NCBI GenBank assembly: GCA_902826505.1
Contig: CADEFG010000194.1
Span: forward strand, 1 to 7,311
DNA from: an uncultured Acidobacteriota bacterium
GTDB taxonomy: Bacteria; Acidobacteriota; Blastocatellia; Pyrinomonadales; Pyrinomonadaceae
Reading direction: 5' to 3'
DNA length: 7,311 bases
The position numbers and the translations under genes were made by a program. This document shows, in pieces, positions 1 through 6,545 of the stretch (within the stretch, counting starts at the first letter, position 1; each line of letters starts with the position of its first letter). Under the pieces are notes generated by a model. It saw only the letters and a program-made list of their open reading frames with translations, was not told the DNA's origin and searched no databases.

Positions 1-538
1 CAGCCGTCAAGGCGCCCATTTCCGTCCCGTAAATACCGATATTTTGTCCGACGAGCGCGGTCTGCCCGTCAGGTTTCAAGCTGCGCAGAAATTTTATCGC
101 CGCCAGAGCGTCTTCGGTTTCACAGCCGCCGAAAGTCGTGTTTTTGACGTGCGGCGTGTCGCCGTGTCCGCGCTGGTCGGGCATCAGGATCGTAAAATCG
201 GTTGCCTCATTGAGCTTCACGCCGAGATTCAAAATATACGAACGGTCGGCGCCGTAGGCGTGCAGCAAGATCACGGCAGGGGCGCCCGCCATACCGCGCA
301 GAAGCCAGCCGCGCGCCGTCGAACCGTCCGCGTTTTGCCAGGTTTCATCCGTAATCTGCGCGCCGCGCGAACTAAGCTGCGCGTATTTGGCGGTCGTCAC
401 GAGATACGGCGCTTTCGGGGCGATTGACGCCTTCTGAACAAGAAAAACGGAAGAACCGACAATTGCCCCGACAACTAACAGAACAACCGGGAAAATCAGC
501 CGATAAAAACTTTTAAAAAGACGTGTAGTTTTTGCCAT
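1..538 (-). CDS. Membrane-anchored alpha/beta hydrolase fold protein, C-terminus cut off by window edge
   Basis: Reading the minus strand from the ATG at 538-536 gives 179 residues with no stop, running off the left edge. The start MAKTTRLFKS is followed by a hydrophobic segment (about residues 12-35, FYRLIFPVVLLVVGAIVGSS), so the protein is probably anchored in the inner membrane with its catalytic domain outside the cytoplasm. Hydrolase-fold landmarks follow in order: strand plus oxyanion-loop region AVILLHAYGADRS (about 95-107), the MPDQRGHGDTP motif (about 125-135), and the nucleophile-elbow region IGIYGTEMGALTA at the visible end. The elbow normally reads G-x-S-x-G; here it reads G-T-E-M-G, with Glu at residue 173 in place of Ser. 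The expected catalytic Asp and His would lie beyond the edge. No clear Shine-Dalgarno precedes the ATG. The fold assignment is firm; substrate and activity are unknown. The gene is divergent from the S55 gene. Confidence 0.85.
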   Translation of the reverse strand, partial: MAKTTRLFKSFYRLIFPVVLLVVGAIVGSSVFLVQKASIAPKAPYLVTTAKYAQLSSRGAQITDETWQNADGSTARGWLLRGMAGAPAVILLHAYGADRSYILNLGVKLNEATDFTILMPDQRGHGDTPHVKNTTFGGCETEDALAAIKFLRSLKPDGQTALVGQNIGIYGTEMGALTA

Positions 539-698
539 AAATTTCAACCGAATGCAGGAAAACGAAATGTAATGTTAAAGAAAATGCAACTTGAATGCTG
601 TCTAGCGTGTCTTAAGTGTAGTCCTTGAAAAAAAGACTTTCGGTATGCCGACATAAATGTTACCATATTCGGCAGAGATAAAGGAAGAGTTTTAACCG
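539..698. other. Divergent intergenic spacer
   Basis: These 160 bp separate the hydrolase (minus) and S55 (plus) start codons and must hold both 5' regions. I found no convincing sigma70 promoter pair. On the plus strand TTGAAA at 625-630 resembles a -35 box, but no good -10 box lies at the usual spacing. No strong hairpin or repeat was seen. Confidence 0.5.
681..687 (+). promoter_or_regulatory. Ribosome binding site of the S55 gene
   Basis: AAGGAAG lies 11 nt before the ATG at 699. The purine-rich core matches the 16S anti-Shine-Dalgarno well enough to support this start, and the signal peptide begins immediately at this ATG. Confidence 0.6.
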
Positions 699-2576
699 AT
701 GAAATCAAAAATTTTTGCACCCCTTGTAATCGTTTTATCGTTCGTGTGTCTGCCGGCATTTGGGCAAACTCAAGCCGTAAATGTCAAAAAAACAGATTCA
801 ACCGTCAACGCCAACAGCGTATTTTTCCCGCTTTCCGAACTCAAAGAAGGAATGCGCGGAACGGCGCGGACGGTTTTTCGCGGCGCTGACGCGGAAGAAT
901 TCAGCGTCGAAATTCTGGGTATCGTGCCGGGCGCGATTGGACCGCGACAAGATATGATCATCGGTCGCCTGTCGGGCGGCGGTGCCGACCGGACCGCCGT
1001 TTTCGCGGGGATGTCCGGCTCGCCCGTCTATATCAACGGCAAGCTTGTCGGCGCGATCTCATACAGCTTTCCGTTTTCGAAAGAACCGATCTGCGGAATC
1101 ACGCCGATCGAGCAGATGATTCAGATCTTTGAAAAGAATCAGAATGTTAAAACCAAGATTCGCGAGCCGCGCACCGTTTCGTTTGCCGAGCTTGCGGCAA
1201 CTAATTGGAAACCCGAACTGCCGCGAAACGCGATCGTCGCAAGTTCGATCTTATCGGGTGTCAGCACAAATTCGCCGCTTGCTCAGGTTGCCGGACAATC
1301 GTTTCAGCCGATTGCCACGCCTGTTTCATTCAACGGCATTTCGCAAGACGTAATTAATCTTTTCGCGCCGCAATTAATGTCCGTTGGCTTGCTTCCTGTC
1401 GCAGGCGTCAGCGGCGCGGCGCGAATCACCCCGATCAAAAAAGCCGATGAAACAACGCTCGTCGGCGGCGATTCGGTATCGATGCAGTTGACGCGCGGCG
1501 ATTACAGTTTGGCGGCGGCAGGCACGGTCACCTATCGTGACGGCGAAAAAGTTTATGCGTTCGGTCACCCGTTTTTAAGTCTCGGAACGTCGGATCTGCC
1601 GATGTCGGAATCGCACGTCGTGACGGTCATTCCGAATCTGAATAATTCGTTCAAGCTCGCCGTGCCCGACGATATGGTCGGCAGTATGACGCAAGACCGC
1701 GCGACCGGCGTTTTCGGCAAACTCGGACAAGTGCCGAAAATGATTCCCGTCGAGATCAATCTCGAAACCAGCCGCGGGCAAACTCAAACCCTGAATTTTG
1801 AAGTCGCCAAGGACGATTTCCTGACGCCGCTTCTCTTAAATATCACGCTTTATAATTCGCTCGTTGCCAACGAACGCGGAATCGGCGAGGCAACGGTCGA
1901 GATGAGCGGCGAAATTCAGATCAAAGGTCAGCCGCCGGTCAAAATCGACAATCGTTTCGGCGGCGCGCAAGCCTCGCAGTTTGCCGCGCTGTCGGTCGCG
2001 CTGCCCGTCAACACGCTGCTTAAAAGCAACTTCGATGATCTGGAAATCAGCAAGATCACGTTGAGCGCGGTTTCCAACGACGGCAATAAATCGGCGGTTC
2101 TCGAACGCATCGCGGTTGATAAAACGCGTGTCAAAGCCGGTGAAACGATCGAAGTGCAAGCCTTTGCCCGCACCGATTCGGGCAAGATCTTCGTCCAGAA
2201 AATTCCCGTCACGATTCCTGCCGATACGCCGAACGGCGCGCTTTCGATTCTGGTCGGTGACGGCAGCGGGATTCAGCAAAACTCGGTGCTCCAGCAATTC
2301 GTCCCGAAGGATTTGAGCGAGCTGGTCAACACGATCAACAAAGCCAAAAAGTTCGACCGCCTTTACGTGCAAACATTCCGCACGACCAATGGCGCGGTTG
2401 TCGGCGTCAACGAAATGCCGAATCTGCCGCCGTCGGTTTTGGCGACGATGAACAACGACCGCACCGTCGGCGGTTTCAAACCGACCGTTCAGGACATTGT
2501 TTCCGAACAATTGATCGCGCCCGCCGAATTTATTATTGCGGGACAGCAAACGCTGGCGATCGAAATCGTAAAATAA
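699..2576 (+). CDS. Exported SpoIVB-type peptidase S55 family protein, apparently circularly permuted
   Basis: A 625-residue protein with a Sec signal peptide (residues 1 to about 22, MKSKIFAPLVIVLSFVCLPA, cut near AFG-QTQ), so it probably acts in the periplasm or envelope. The serine-protease signature GMSGSPVYINGKLVGAISY (about 104-122) closely matches the active-site region of SpoIVB (family S55), with Ser106 the likely nucleophile. A second conserved block, GTVTYRDGEKVYAFGHPF (about 276-293), contains His290, and GVFGKLG (337-343) follows. In SpoIVB the His block comes before the Ser block; here the order is reversed. The C-terminal third (about 430-625) is beta-rich, with a stretch that looks like an immunoglobulin-type sandwich (about 470-530), and has no recognised catalytic motif. 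I see no classical PDZ domain. SpoIVB is a sporulation signalling protease, but nothing here suggests sporulation, so the role and substrate are unknown. Family assignment is good; proteolytic activity is inferred. Confidence 0.8.
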   Translation: MKSKIFAPLVIVLSFVCLPAFGQTQAVNVKKTDSTVNANSVFFPLSELKEGMRGTARTVFRGADAEEFSVEILGIVPGAIGPRQDMIIGRLSGGGADRTAVFAGMSGSPVYINGKLVGAISYSFPFSKEPICGITPIEQMIQIFEKNQNVKTKIREPRTVSFAELAATNWKPELPRNAIVASSILSGVSTNSPLAQVAGQSFQPIATPVSFNGISQDVINLFAPQLMSVGLLPVAGVSGAARITPIKKADETTLVGGDSVSMQLTRGDYSLAAAGTVTYRDGEKVYAFGHPFLSLGTSDLPMSESHVVTVIPNLNNSFKLAVPDDMVGSMTQDRATGVFGKLGQVPKMIPVEINLETSRGQTQTLNFEVAKDDFLTPLLLNITLYNSLVANERGIGEATVEMSGEIQIKGQPPVKIDNRFGGAQASQFAALSVALPVNTLLKSNFDDLEISKITLSAVSNDGNKSAVLERIAVDKTRVKAGETIEVQAFARTDSGKIFVQKIPVTIPADTPNGALSILVGDGSGIQQNSVLQQFVPKDLSELVNTINKAKKFDRLYVQTFRTTNGAVVGVNEMPNLPPSVLATMNNDRTVGGFKPTVQDIVSEQLIAPAEFIIAGQQTLAIEIVK

Positions 2577-2664
2577 AAATTAGCCACCGAGAACACAGAT
2601 TTCTCAGAGATATTTGGGTAAAATATTTCTCTTGCTTTTCTCTGTGAACTCTGTGGCTAATTTT
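2576..2664. repeat. Imperfect palindromic element, copy 1 (TTAGCCAC arms with 9-bp units)
   Basis: The left arm (2576-2599) and right arm (2641-2664) are inverted repeats matching at 21 of 24 positions, with a 41-bp centre. Each arm, read inwards, starts AAAATTAGCCAC and continues as degenerate 9-bp units: CACCGAGAA, CACAGATTT, CTCAGAGAT on the left; CACAGAGTT, CACAGAGAA on the right. The same arm sequence recurs at 3218-3290. The left arm begins on the last base of the S55 stop codon and the right arm ends 7 bp before the next start. A transcript would fold into a long hairpin, so it may act as a terminator or mRNA stabiliser, but there is no clear U-tract. It is probably a dispersed genomic repeat. 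Confidence 0.85.
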
Positions 2665-2671
2665 CTTTGTT

Positions 2672-3214
2672 ATGAAAAATAATCTATCAAGTCTTTTGCA
2701 AGCGGCGAGCTTTGCGGCGAAAAAACATCGTTATCAGAAACGTAAGGGCGACGATGCCGAACCGTATGTCAATCATCCGTTGGAAGTCGCCAAGCTGCTC
2801 GCCACAGTCGGAAAAGTTGATGATCTTGATATTTTGATCGCCGCGATTCTGCACGATACGGTTGAAGATACCGAAACGACTGCCGAAGAATTAACCGAGC
2901 TTTTCGGCGCAACGGTTTGCGGTTATGTGCTGGAAGTGACGGACGATAAATCTCTGCCGAAGGAAGAACGAAAACTCAAACAAATCGAACATGCCCTGCA
3001 TATTTCCGACGGCGCAAAACAAGTCAAACTCGGCGATAAGATCAGCAATATCACGGATGTGCTGAACAATCCGCCCGCCGGTTGGTCAAAGGAAAGAAGA
3101 ATCGAATACATCGAATGGGGCGAAAAGGTCGTCGCCGGACTGCGCGGCGTCAACGAAGAATTAGAGAATTATTTCGACGAAATCGTCCGCCAGGCACGGG
3201 CGAAGTTCGAGTAA
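2672..3214 (+). CDS. MESH1-like small alarmone hydrolase, HD domain ((p)ppGpp pyrophosphohydrolase)
   Basis: A 180-residue stand-alone HD-domain protein of the RelA/SpoT hydrolase type, predicted to remove the 3' pyrophosphate from (p)ppGpp in a metal-dependent reaction in the cytoplasm and so dampen the stringent response. Visible landmarks are KKHRYQKRKG (17-26), PYVNHP with His35, the HD motif in ILHDTVEDT (His61, Asp62; Glu65 and Asp66 in the ED motif), EVTDDKSLPKEERK (88-101), and KLGDKISNITD with Asp122 and Asn126. The metal ligands His35, His61, Asp62 and Asp122 and the overall length match animal MESH1 as I recall it. There is no synthetase, TGS or ACT domain, so it is not truncated RelA or SpoT. 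No Shine-Dalgarno is visible before the ATG; the upstream repeat ends 7 bp away. The gene is bracketed by two related palindromes. Human MESH1 also acts on NADPH, an alternative that sequence cannot exclude. Confidence 0.88.
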   Translation: MKNNLSSLLQAASFAAKKHRYQKRKGDDAEPYVNHPLEVAKLLATVGKVDDLDILIAAILHDTVEDTETTAEELTELFGATVCGYVLEVTDDKSLPKEERKLKQIEHALHISDGAKQVKLGDKISNITDVLNNPPAGWSKERRIEYIEWGEKVVAGLRGVNEELENYFDEIVRQARAKFE

Positions 3215-3217
3215 TAA

Positions 3218-3290
3218 TTAGCCACAGAGAGCACAGAGAGCATCGAGAAATAAATAAAATCTCGATGCTCTCTGTGCTCTCTGTGGCTAA
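3218..3290. repeat. Perfect 31-bp inverted repeat, copy 2 of the TTAGCCAC element, between convergent genes
   Basis: The left arm 3218-3248 is the exact reverse complement of the right arm 3260-3290, with an 11-nt AT-rich loop (AATAAATAAAA). Each arm reads TTAGC followed by 9-bp units CACAGAGAG, CACAGAGAG and the degenerate CATCGAGA. It starts 3 bp after the alarmone hydrolase stop and ends 9 bp before the receptor gene's stop, filling the convergent spacer. It could end transcription from both sides, but neither side has the T-run of a classical intrinsic terminator. Its arms match those at 2576-2664. Confidence 0.92.
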
Positions 3291-3299
3291 AACTCTGAC

Positions 3300-6200
3300 C
3301 TAAAAATCAAACCTGATACCGAGTTGGAATTCACGGTTGTAGCTTGAATTGAAAGTAAACGACGGCGAACCGGAAATAAACTGGCGCGGTGTGCTGAAGT
3401 TGGCTGCCGGAAGCGACAGACGCATCGGCACCGGAGTTCCCGAGATAGTTCCGGCATTGCTAAAGGCGTAAAGATTGTTATTGACAAGCTGCACATTGGC
3501 ACGATTGAAAATATTAAATCCTTCGGCAAACAGCGAGAGACGATAGCGTTCGCCAAACCGGATGATTCTCCCGATCCGCAAATCGACGATGTAGGAAGCC
3601 GGCGTCGAAAATTGATTGCGCCGCGTTCCCGGCACGCGGTCGGTCGAAGTAATCCCGTCGTTGTTCGGATCGCCCGTGACGAGTGCGGAATAGGCAATTC
3701 CCGACTGCGCCGTAAAAATTCCGGTCAAAACATAATCGCTCAAAAGCGCGCGAACGATTTTGTTTTCGCTGTATTTGAAAGTTCCCGTTTCATAAACCGG
3801 GCTGAAAATAAAGCGATGCCGGACATCGAGATCCGACCGCCCGTATTCGCCCGCCAGATTGAATTGATTTTCGGCAATTTTTGCATCGTCGCCGCCGCCC
3901 GGGACGACCGAAGTCTGATCGGGTTTATCGTCCTTGGCTTTTGAAAGCGTGTAGCTCGTATTAAACTGCCAGCGATTTGAAAAACGTCGGTTGAGTTCAA
4001 ACGTCAAGCCCTGATAAAAGGATTTTGCCGTGCTTTCAAAAAGGCTGATGCGCTGAAAGACCGGAATCGGACGCGGATTTGAAAACCTTTGGAAGGTAAA
4101 GGTTTCACCCGAAGGTGTAGCCGCTGTAATAGTGACCGGCGCGCTCAAATTCGCGTTGCGGGTGCGCGATAAATCCTGCCCGCGAAACATCGTGTATTGC
4201 ACCGAAACGGTCGTATTGGCAAAAATTTCACGCTCGAACTGGACGCGCGCCTGATGCGTAAACGGTTGTTTGAAATTTCTGTCAAACAGATAAAGATTCG
4301 GCGTGACCGCCGCGACGCTCGTCGGAACGGTCGTAAAAACATTCGGATAGGTCGGGCAAGTGCCCGCCGGAGCGGTCAGACAATTAATATCGATGGCGAC
4401 GACCTGAATGCCGTTTTGCGAATGCGCCGTGCCGGTCATGATCGCCGTCGTGCGTCCGAAATAAATCCCGTAACCGCCGCGCAAAACCGTTTTTTCGTTA
4501 AAGGCGTAGCTCATACCGAAACGCGGCGCAAAATTGTTTTTGTCCTTCGGCTGAAAGCCCGTGTCGAATCCGGCGGCAAGCAGCGCCGCGTTCGGATTTT
4601 GGATCGGCGGTTTGGCGATCGTCTGGTAATCATAGCGCAAGCCGAGATTGACCGTGATTTTCGGCGAAACGCGCCAATCGTCCTGCACGAAAAAGCCGTA
4701 CTCGCGGTTATTCGGTTTGGTCGTGCCGCCGGTCGTGCCCGCGCCGGCAAAGCTCTGGCGATAGCGCGAAGGCGTGTTTGACGCGAGTGTCGCATAGCTC
4801 GCGAAAGTATATGAACCGCCGAAAAGTCCGGGGAAAAAATTGAAAATCTGATCGAACAAAAGATCAACGCCGTATTTGATCGTGTGATTGCCGGTCAGAA
4901 AAGTTTGATTGTTGATAAATTGATAGCGCGTGATGGTCGTTTCGCGCGGGCTGAAATTATTGCGACCAAAACTGAATGTTCCGTCGTTGAAACCGCCCGC
5001 GTTTGCCGTTACCGAAACTTCGGGCGAATCGGAATTCGCCAAACCCGGTTCTTTATCGCGCGAAAATTGGAACCGAAATTCGTTGATCCAGCTTTGCGTG
5101 ATCGTGTGCGTCCAGTTGGTGGTCAACGCCGAGGTTTTGACGTTGCTGTTGCCGGTGTGTTCTTCCGCGCTCAAAGTCCCGGAATTTTCAAGATTCGTGC
5201 CGGTAAAATTCTGTTGATTGAACCGCAGCCAAACCTGATTTTTTTCGTTGATGTTGAAATCGACTTTACCTAAAAAAGTATCTTGCTGGCGGTCGATATT
5301 GTATGACGCGACTTTTGGTCCGATCAGGGTTTGAACGGCTGCCGGGGCAAACGGGAGCGAACGCAAAACGACCGGATTCGGCAGATTCGAGCGCTGTCCT
5401 TCGTAGGCGGCAAAGAAAAATACTTTGTCTTTTTTGATCGGTCCGCCGAAAGTTCCGCCGAACTGGTTGATCTGTCCGGCGGGACGCGAGCGTCCGGCGG
5501 CAACTAAAACAGGGCTTCGCGCATTGAGCGATTCATCGCGGAAATATTCGAAGGCGCTGCCCGTAAAACGGTTCGTGCCCGATTTTGTGATGACGTTGAT
5601 GACCGCCCCGGCGGCGCGTCCGAACTCCGCCGTGAAACCGTTTTGATTGACCTGAAATTCCTTGACCGTATCGATCGAAAACTGCGACGGCGCGCGTCCC
5701 GAACCGATCCGTCCCGAAGATTGTCCGAAAAACGTATTGTCCGAACTCGTGCCGTCGATCTGGATGCTGTTCAAAGTTCCTTTTTGACCGCCGACCGCCA
5801 GATCGCCCGCGCGGGTCGGGTCGCGAACGATGCCGGGCGTGAGCGTTGCAAAATCTAAAAAGTTGCGTCCGTTGGTCGGCAGATTCGTCACGCGGCGTTC
5901 GTCAACCGTCGAAGAGATCGAAGTCCGCGTCGTTTCGACCGTCGCGCCTTCGGCTTGGACGTCAACGACGGTCGTTCCCGTACCGACGCTCAGAGTTATT
6001 TCAAGCGTCGTTTTTCCGCCGACCGAAACCGTCACGTTGTCATAGGTTGCGGGCTGAAAACCCGAAGCGGCTTTCGCTTCGACCTTGTATTTTCCCGGCG
6101 GCAAAAGAACGAAAACAAAATTGCCGTCGCCGTCCGCCATCACGGTTTTGCCAAAACCCGTGTCTTTATTGGTCGCCGAAACATTGACGTTCGGGACGAC

Positions 6201-6317
6201 CGCGCCGTTCGGGTCAAGCACGCGTCCTTCGATGTTGCCCGTGGTCGCTTGCGATTGCGCAAAAACATTGCCTGCAAGCAGTAAAATTCCGATAAAAAAC
6301 GGTAATAATTTCCGCAT
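3300..6317 (-). CDS. Oar-type TonB-dependent receptor with N-terminal carboxypeptidase-regulatory-like domain
   Basis: A 1005-residue outer-membrane protein. Residues 1-20 (MRKLLPFFIGILLLAGNVFA) are a Sec signal peptide, probably cut before QSQ. Residues about 26-112 form a carboxypeptidase-regulatory-like beta-sandwich (GNIEGRVLDPNGAVVPNVNV, then GNFVFVLLPPGKYKVEAK). The plug follows (about 125-248), with the family-typical LPTNGRNFLDFATLTPGIV, QIDGTSSDN, EFQVNQNGFTAEFGRAAGAV and NVITKSGTN. The remainder is the beta-barrel, ending in YNREFQLGIRFDF with the terminal Phe expected for barrel assembly. I see no clear TonB box. Cys646 and Cys654 lie close together in a probable barrel loop and could form a disulfide. 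Such receptors take up unknown ligands, often glycans or peptides, and are expanded in Acidobacteriota; Myxococcus Oar is the best-known relative. The substrate cannot be inferred, since no neighbouring hydrolase or SusD-like gene is present. The frame is intact. Confidence 0.93.
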   Translation of the reverse strand: MRKLLPFFIGILLLAGNVFAQSQATTGNIEGRVLDPNGAVVPNVNVSATNKDTGFGKTVMADGDGNFVFVLLPPGKYKVEAKAASGFQPATYDNVTVSVGGKTTLEITLSVGTGTTVVDVQAEGATVETTRTSISSTVDERRVTNLPTNGRNFLDFATLTPGIVRDPTRAGDLAVGGQKGTLNSIQIDGTSSDNTFFGQSSGRIGSGRAPSQFSIDTVKEFQVNQNGFTAEFGRAAGAVINVITKSGTNRFTGSAFEYFRDESLNARSPVLVAAGRSRPAGQINQFGGTFGGPIKKDKVFFFAAYEGQRSNLPNPVVLRSLPFAPAAVQTLIGPKVASYNIDRQQDTFLGKVDFNINEKNQVWLRFNQQNFTGTNLENSGTLSAEEHTGNSNVKTSALTTNWTHTITQSWINEFRFQFSRDKEPGLANSDSPEVSVTANAGGFNDGTFSFGRNNFSPRETTITRYQFINNQTFLTGNHTIKYGVDLLFDQIFNFFPGLFGGSYTFASYATLASNTPSRYRQSFAGAGTTGGTTKPNNREYGFFVQDDWRVSPKITVNLGLRYDYQTIAKPPIQNPNAALLAAGFDTGFQPKDKNNFAPRFGMSYAFNEKTVLRGGYGIYFGRTTAIMTGTAHSQNGIQVVAIDINCLTAPAGTCPTYPNVFTTVPTSVAAVTPNLYLFDRNFKQPFTHQARVQFEREIFANTTVSVQYTMFRGQDLSRTRNANLSAPVTITAATPSGETFTFQRFSNPRPIPVFQRISLFESTAKSFYQGLTFELNRRFSNRWQFNTSYTLSKAKDDKPDQTSVVPGGGDDAKIAENQFNLAGEYGRSDLDVRHRFIFSPVYETGTFKYSENKIVRALLSDYVLTGIFTAQSGIAYSALVTGDPNNDGITSTDRVPGTRRNQFSTPASYIVDLRIGRIIRFGERYRLSLFAEGFNIFNRANVQLVNNNLYAFSNAGTISGTPVPMRLSLPAANFSTPRQFISGSPSFTFNSSYNREFQLGIRFDF

Positions 6318-6328
6318 ATAATTTAAAA

Positions 6329-6333
6329 TCCTC
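6329..6333 (-). promoter_or_regulatory. Ribosome binding site of the TonB-dependent receptor gene
   Basis: GAGGA on the minus strand lies 11 nt upstream of the ATG at 6317-6315 and supports that start, which also gives a well-formed signal peptide. Confidence 0.55.
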
Positions 6334-6383
6334 GATTGTTAGTTAAAAAATTTAACGAATAAAAATTTGCAGCCCTTGTTCGA

Positions 6384-6412
6384 TTGATAATTCTGAATTG
6401 TTCTGGAATCAA
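6384..6412 (-). promoter_or_regulatory. Candidate sigma70-type promoter for the receptor gene
   Basis: On the minus strand TTGATT (6412-6407) is followed after 17 nt by TATCAA (6389-6384), a reasonable -35/-10 pair at ideal spacing about 65 nt upstream of the start codon. A small palindrome, AATTC-T-GAATT (6389-6399), lies in the spacer just next to the -10 and could be a protein-binding site. AT-rich sequence makes chance matches likely. Confidence 0.35.
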
Positions 6413-6430
6413 TAGAAATGATATGACAGC

Positions 6431-6458
6431 AAAAGGTAAAAAGTAAAAGGTAAAACTT
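6431..6458. repeat. Heptamer tandem array 1 (AAAAGGT-type)
   Basis: Four adjacent 7-bp units read AAAAGGT, AAAAAGT, AAAAGGT and AAAACTT; the last is degenerate. The array lies in the spacer between the receptor gene and moaE, upstream of the candidate receptor promoter. It has the same period and copy number as the other three heptamer arrays here, but a different unit. Confidence 0.65.
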
Positions 6459-6514
6459 TTCTTTCTGTGCTAAGACACGGTTTGAGAATCAAAGACTGAT
6501 TTTCAGAAACTTGA

Positions 6515-6545
6515 TTTTTAATTTTTAATTTTTAATTTTTAATTT
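6515..6545. repeat. Heptamer tandem array 2 (TTTTTAA), containing the moaE stop codon
   Basis: Four perfect TTTTTAA units (6515-6542) are followed by a partial TTT. Read on the minus strand, the array encodes the last residues of MoaE (IKN) and its TAA stop at 6534-6532, so the 3' end of the gene is built from repeat sequence. Confidence 0.85.

Noticed and set aside
44..427. 127-codon plus-strand open frame at the left edge
   Set aside because: The minus strand here encodes a coherent alpha/beta hydrolase; the plus-strand product has no motif.
625..657. TTGAAA at 625-630 as a promoter -35 for the S55 gene
   Set aside because: No acceptable -10 hexamer lies 16-18 bp downstream; the nearest AT-rich match is about 21 bp away.
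1836..2549. Long open frame (237 codons) antisense to the S55 gene
   Set aside because: It is Arg/Asp-rich with no recognisable motif or signal, and lies wholly opposite a well-supported gene; it is a mirror of that gene's codon bias.
2576..3290. Possible CRISPR-like or insertion-sequence unit formed by the two palindromes
   Set aside because: There are only two copies, no regular spacers, no transposase and no target-site duplication visible; the gene between them is an ordinary alarmone hydrolase.
3082..3303. Open frame translating to a HREHREHRE peptide
   Set aside because: The peptide repeat is the 9-bp DNA repeat of the palindrome read as codons; the frame overlaps the alarmone hydrolase gene and is spurious.
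4197..4781. 194-codon open frame antisense to the receptor gene
   Set aside because: Very Arg-rich, low-complexity translation with no family features, and opposite a clear TonB-dependent receptor.
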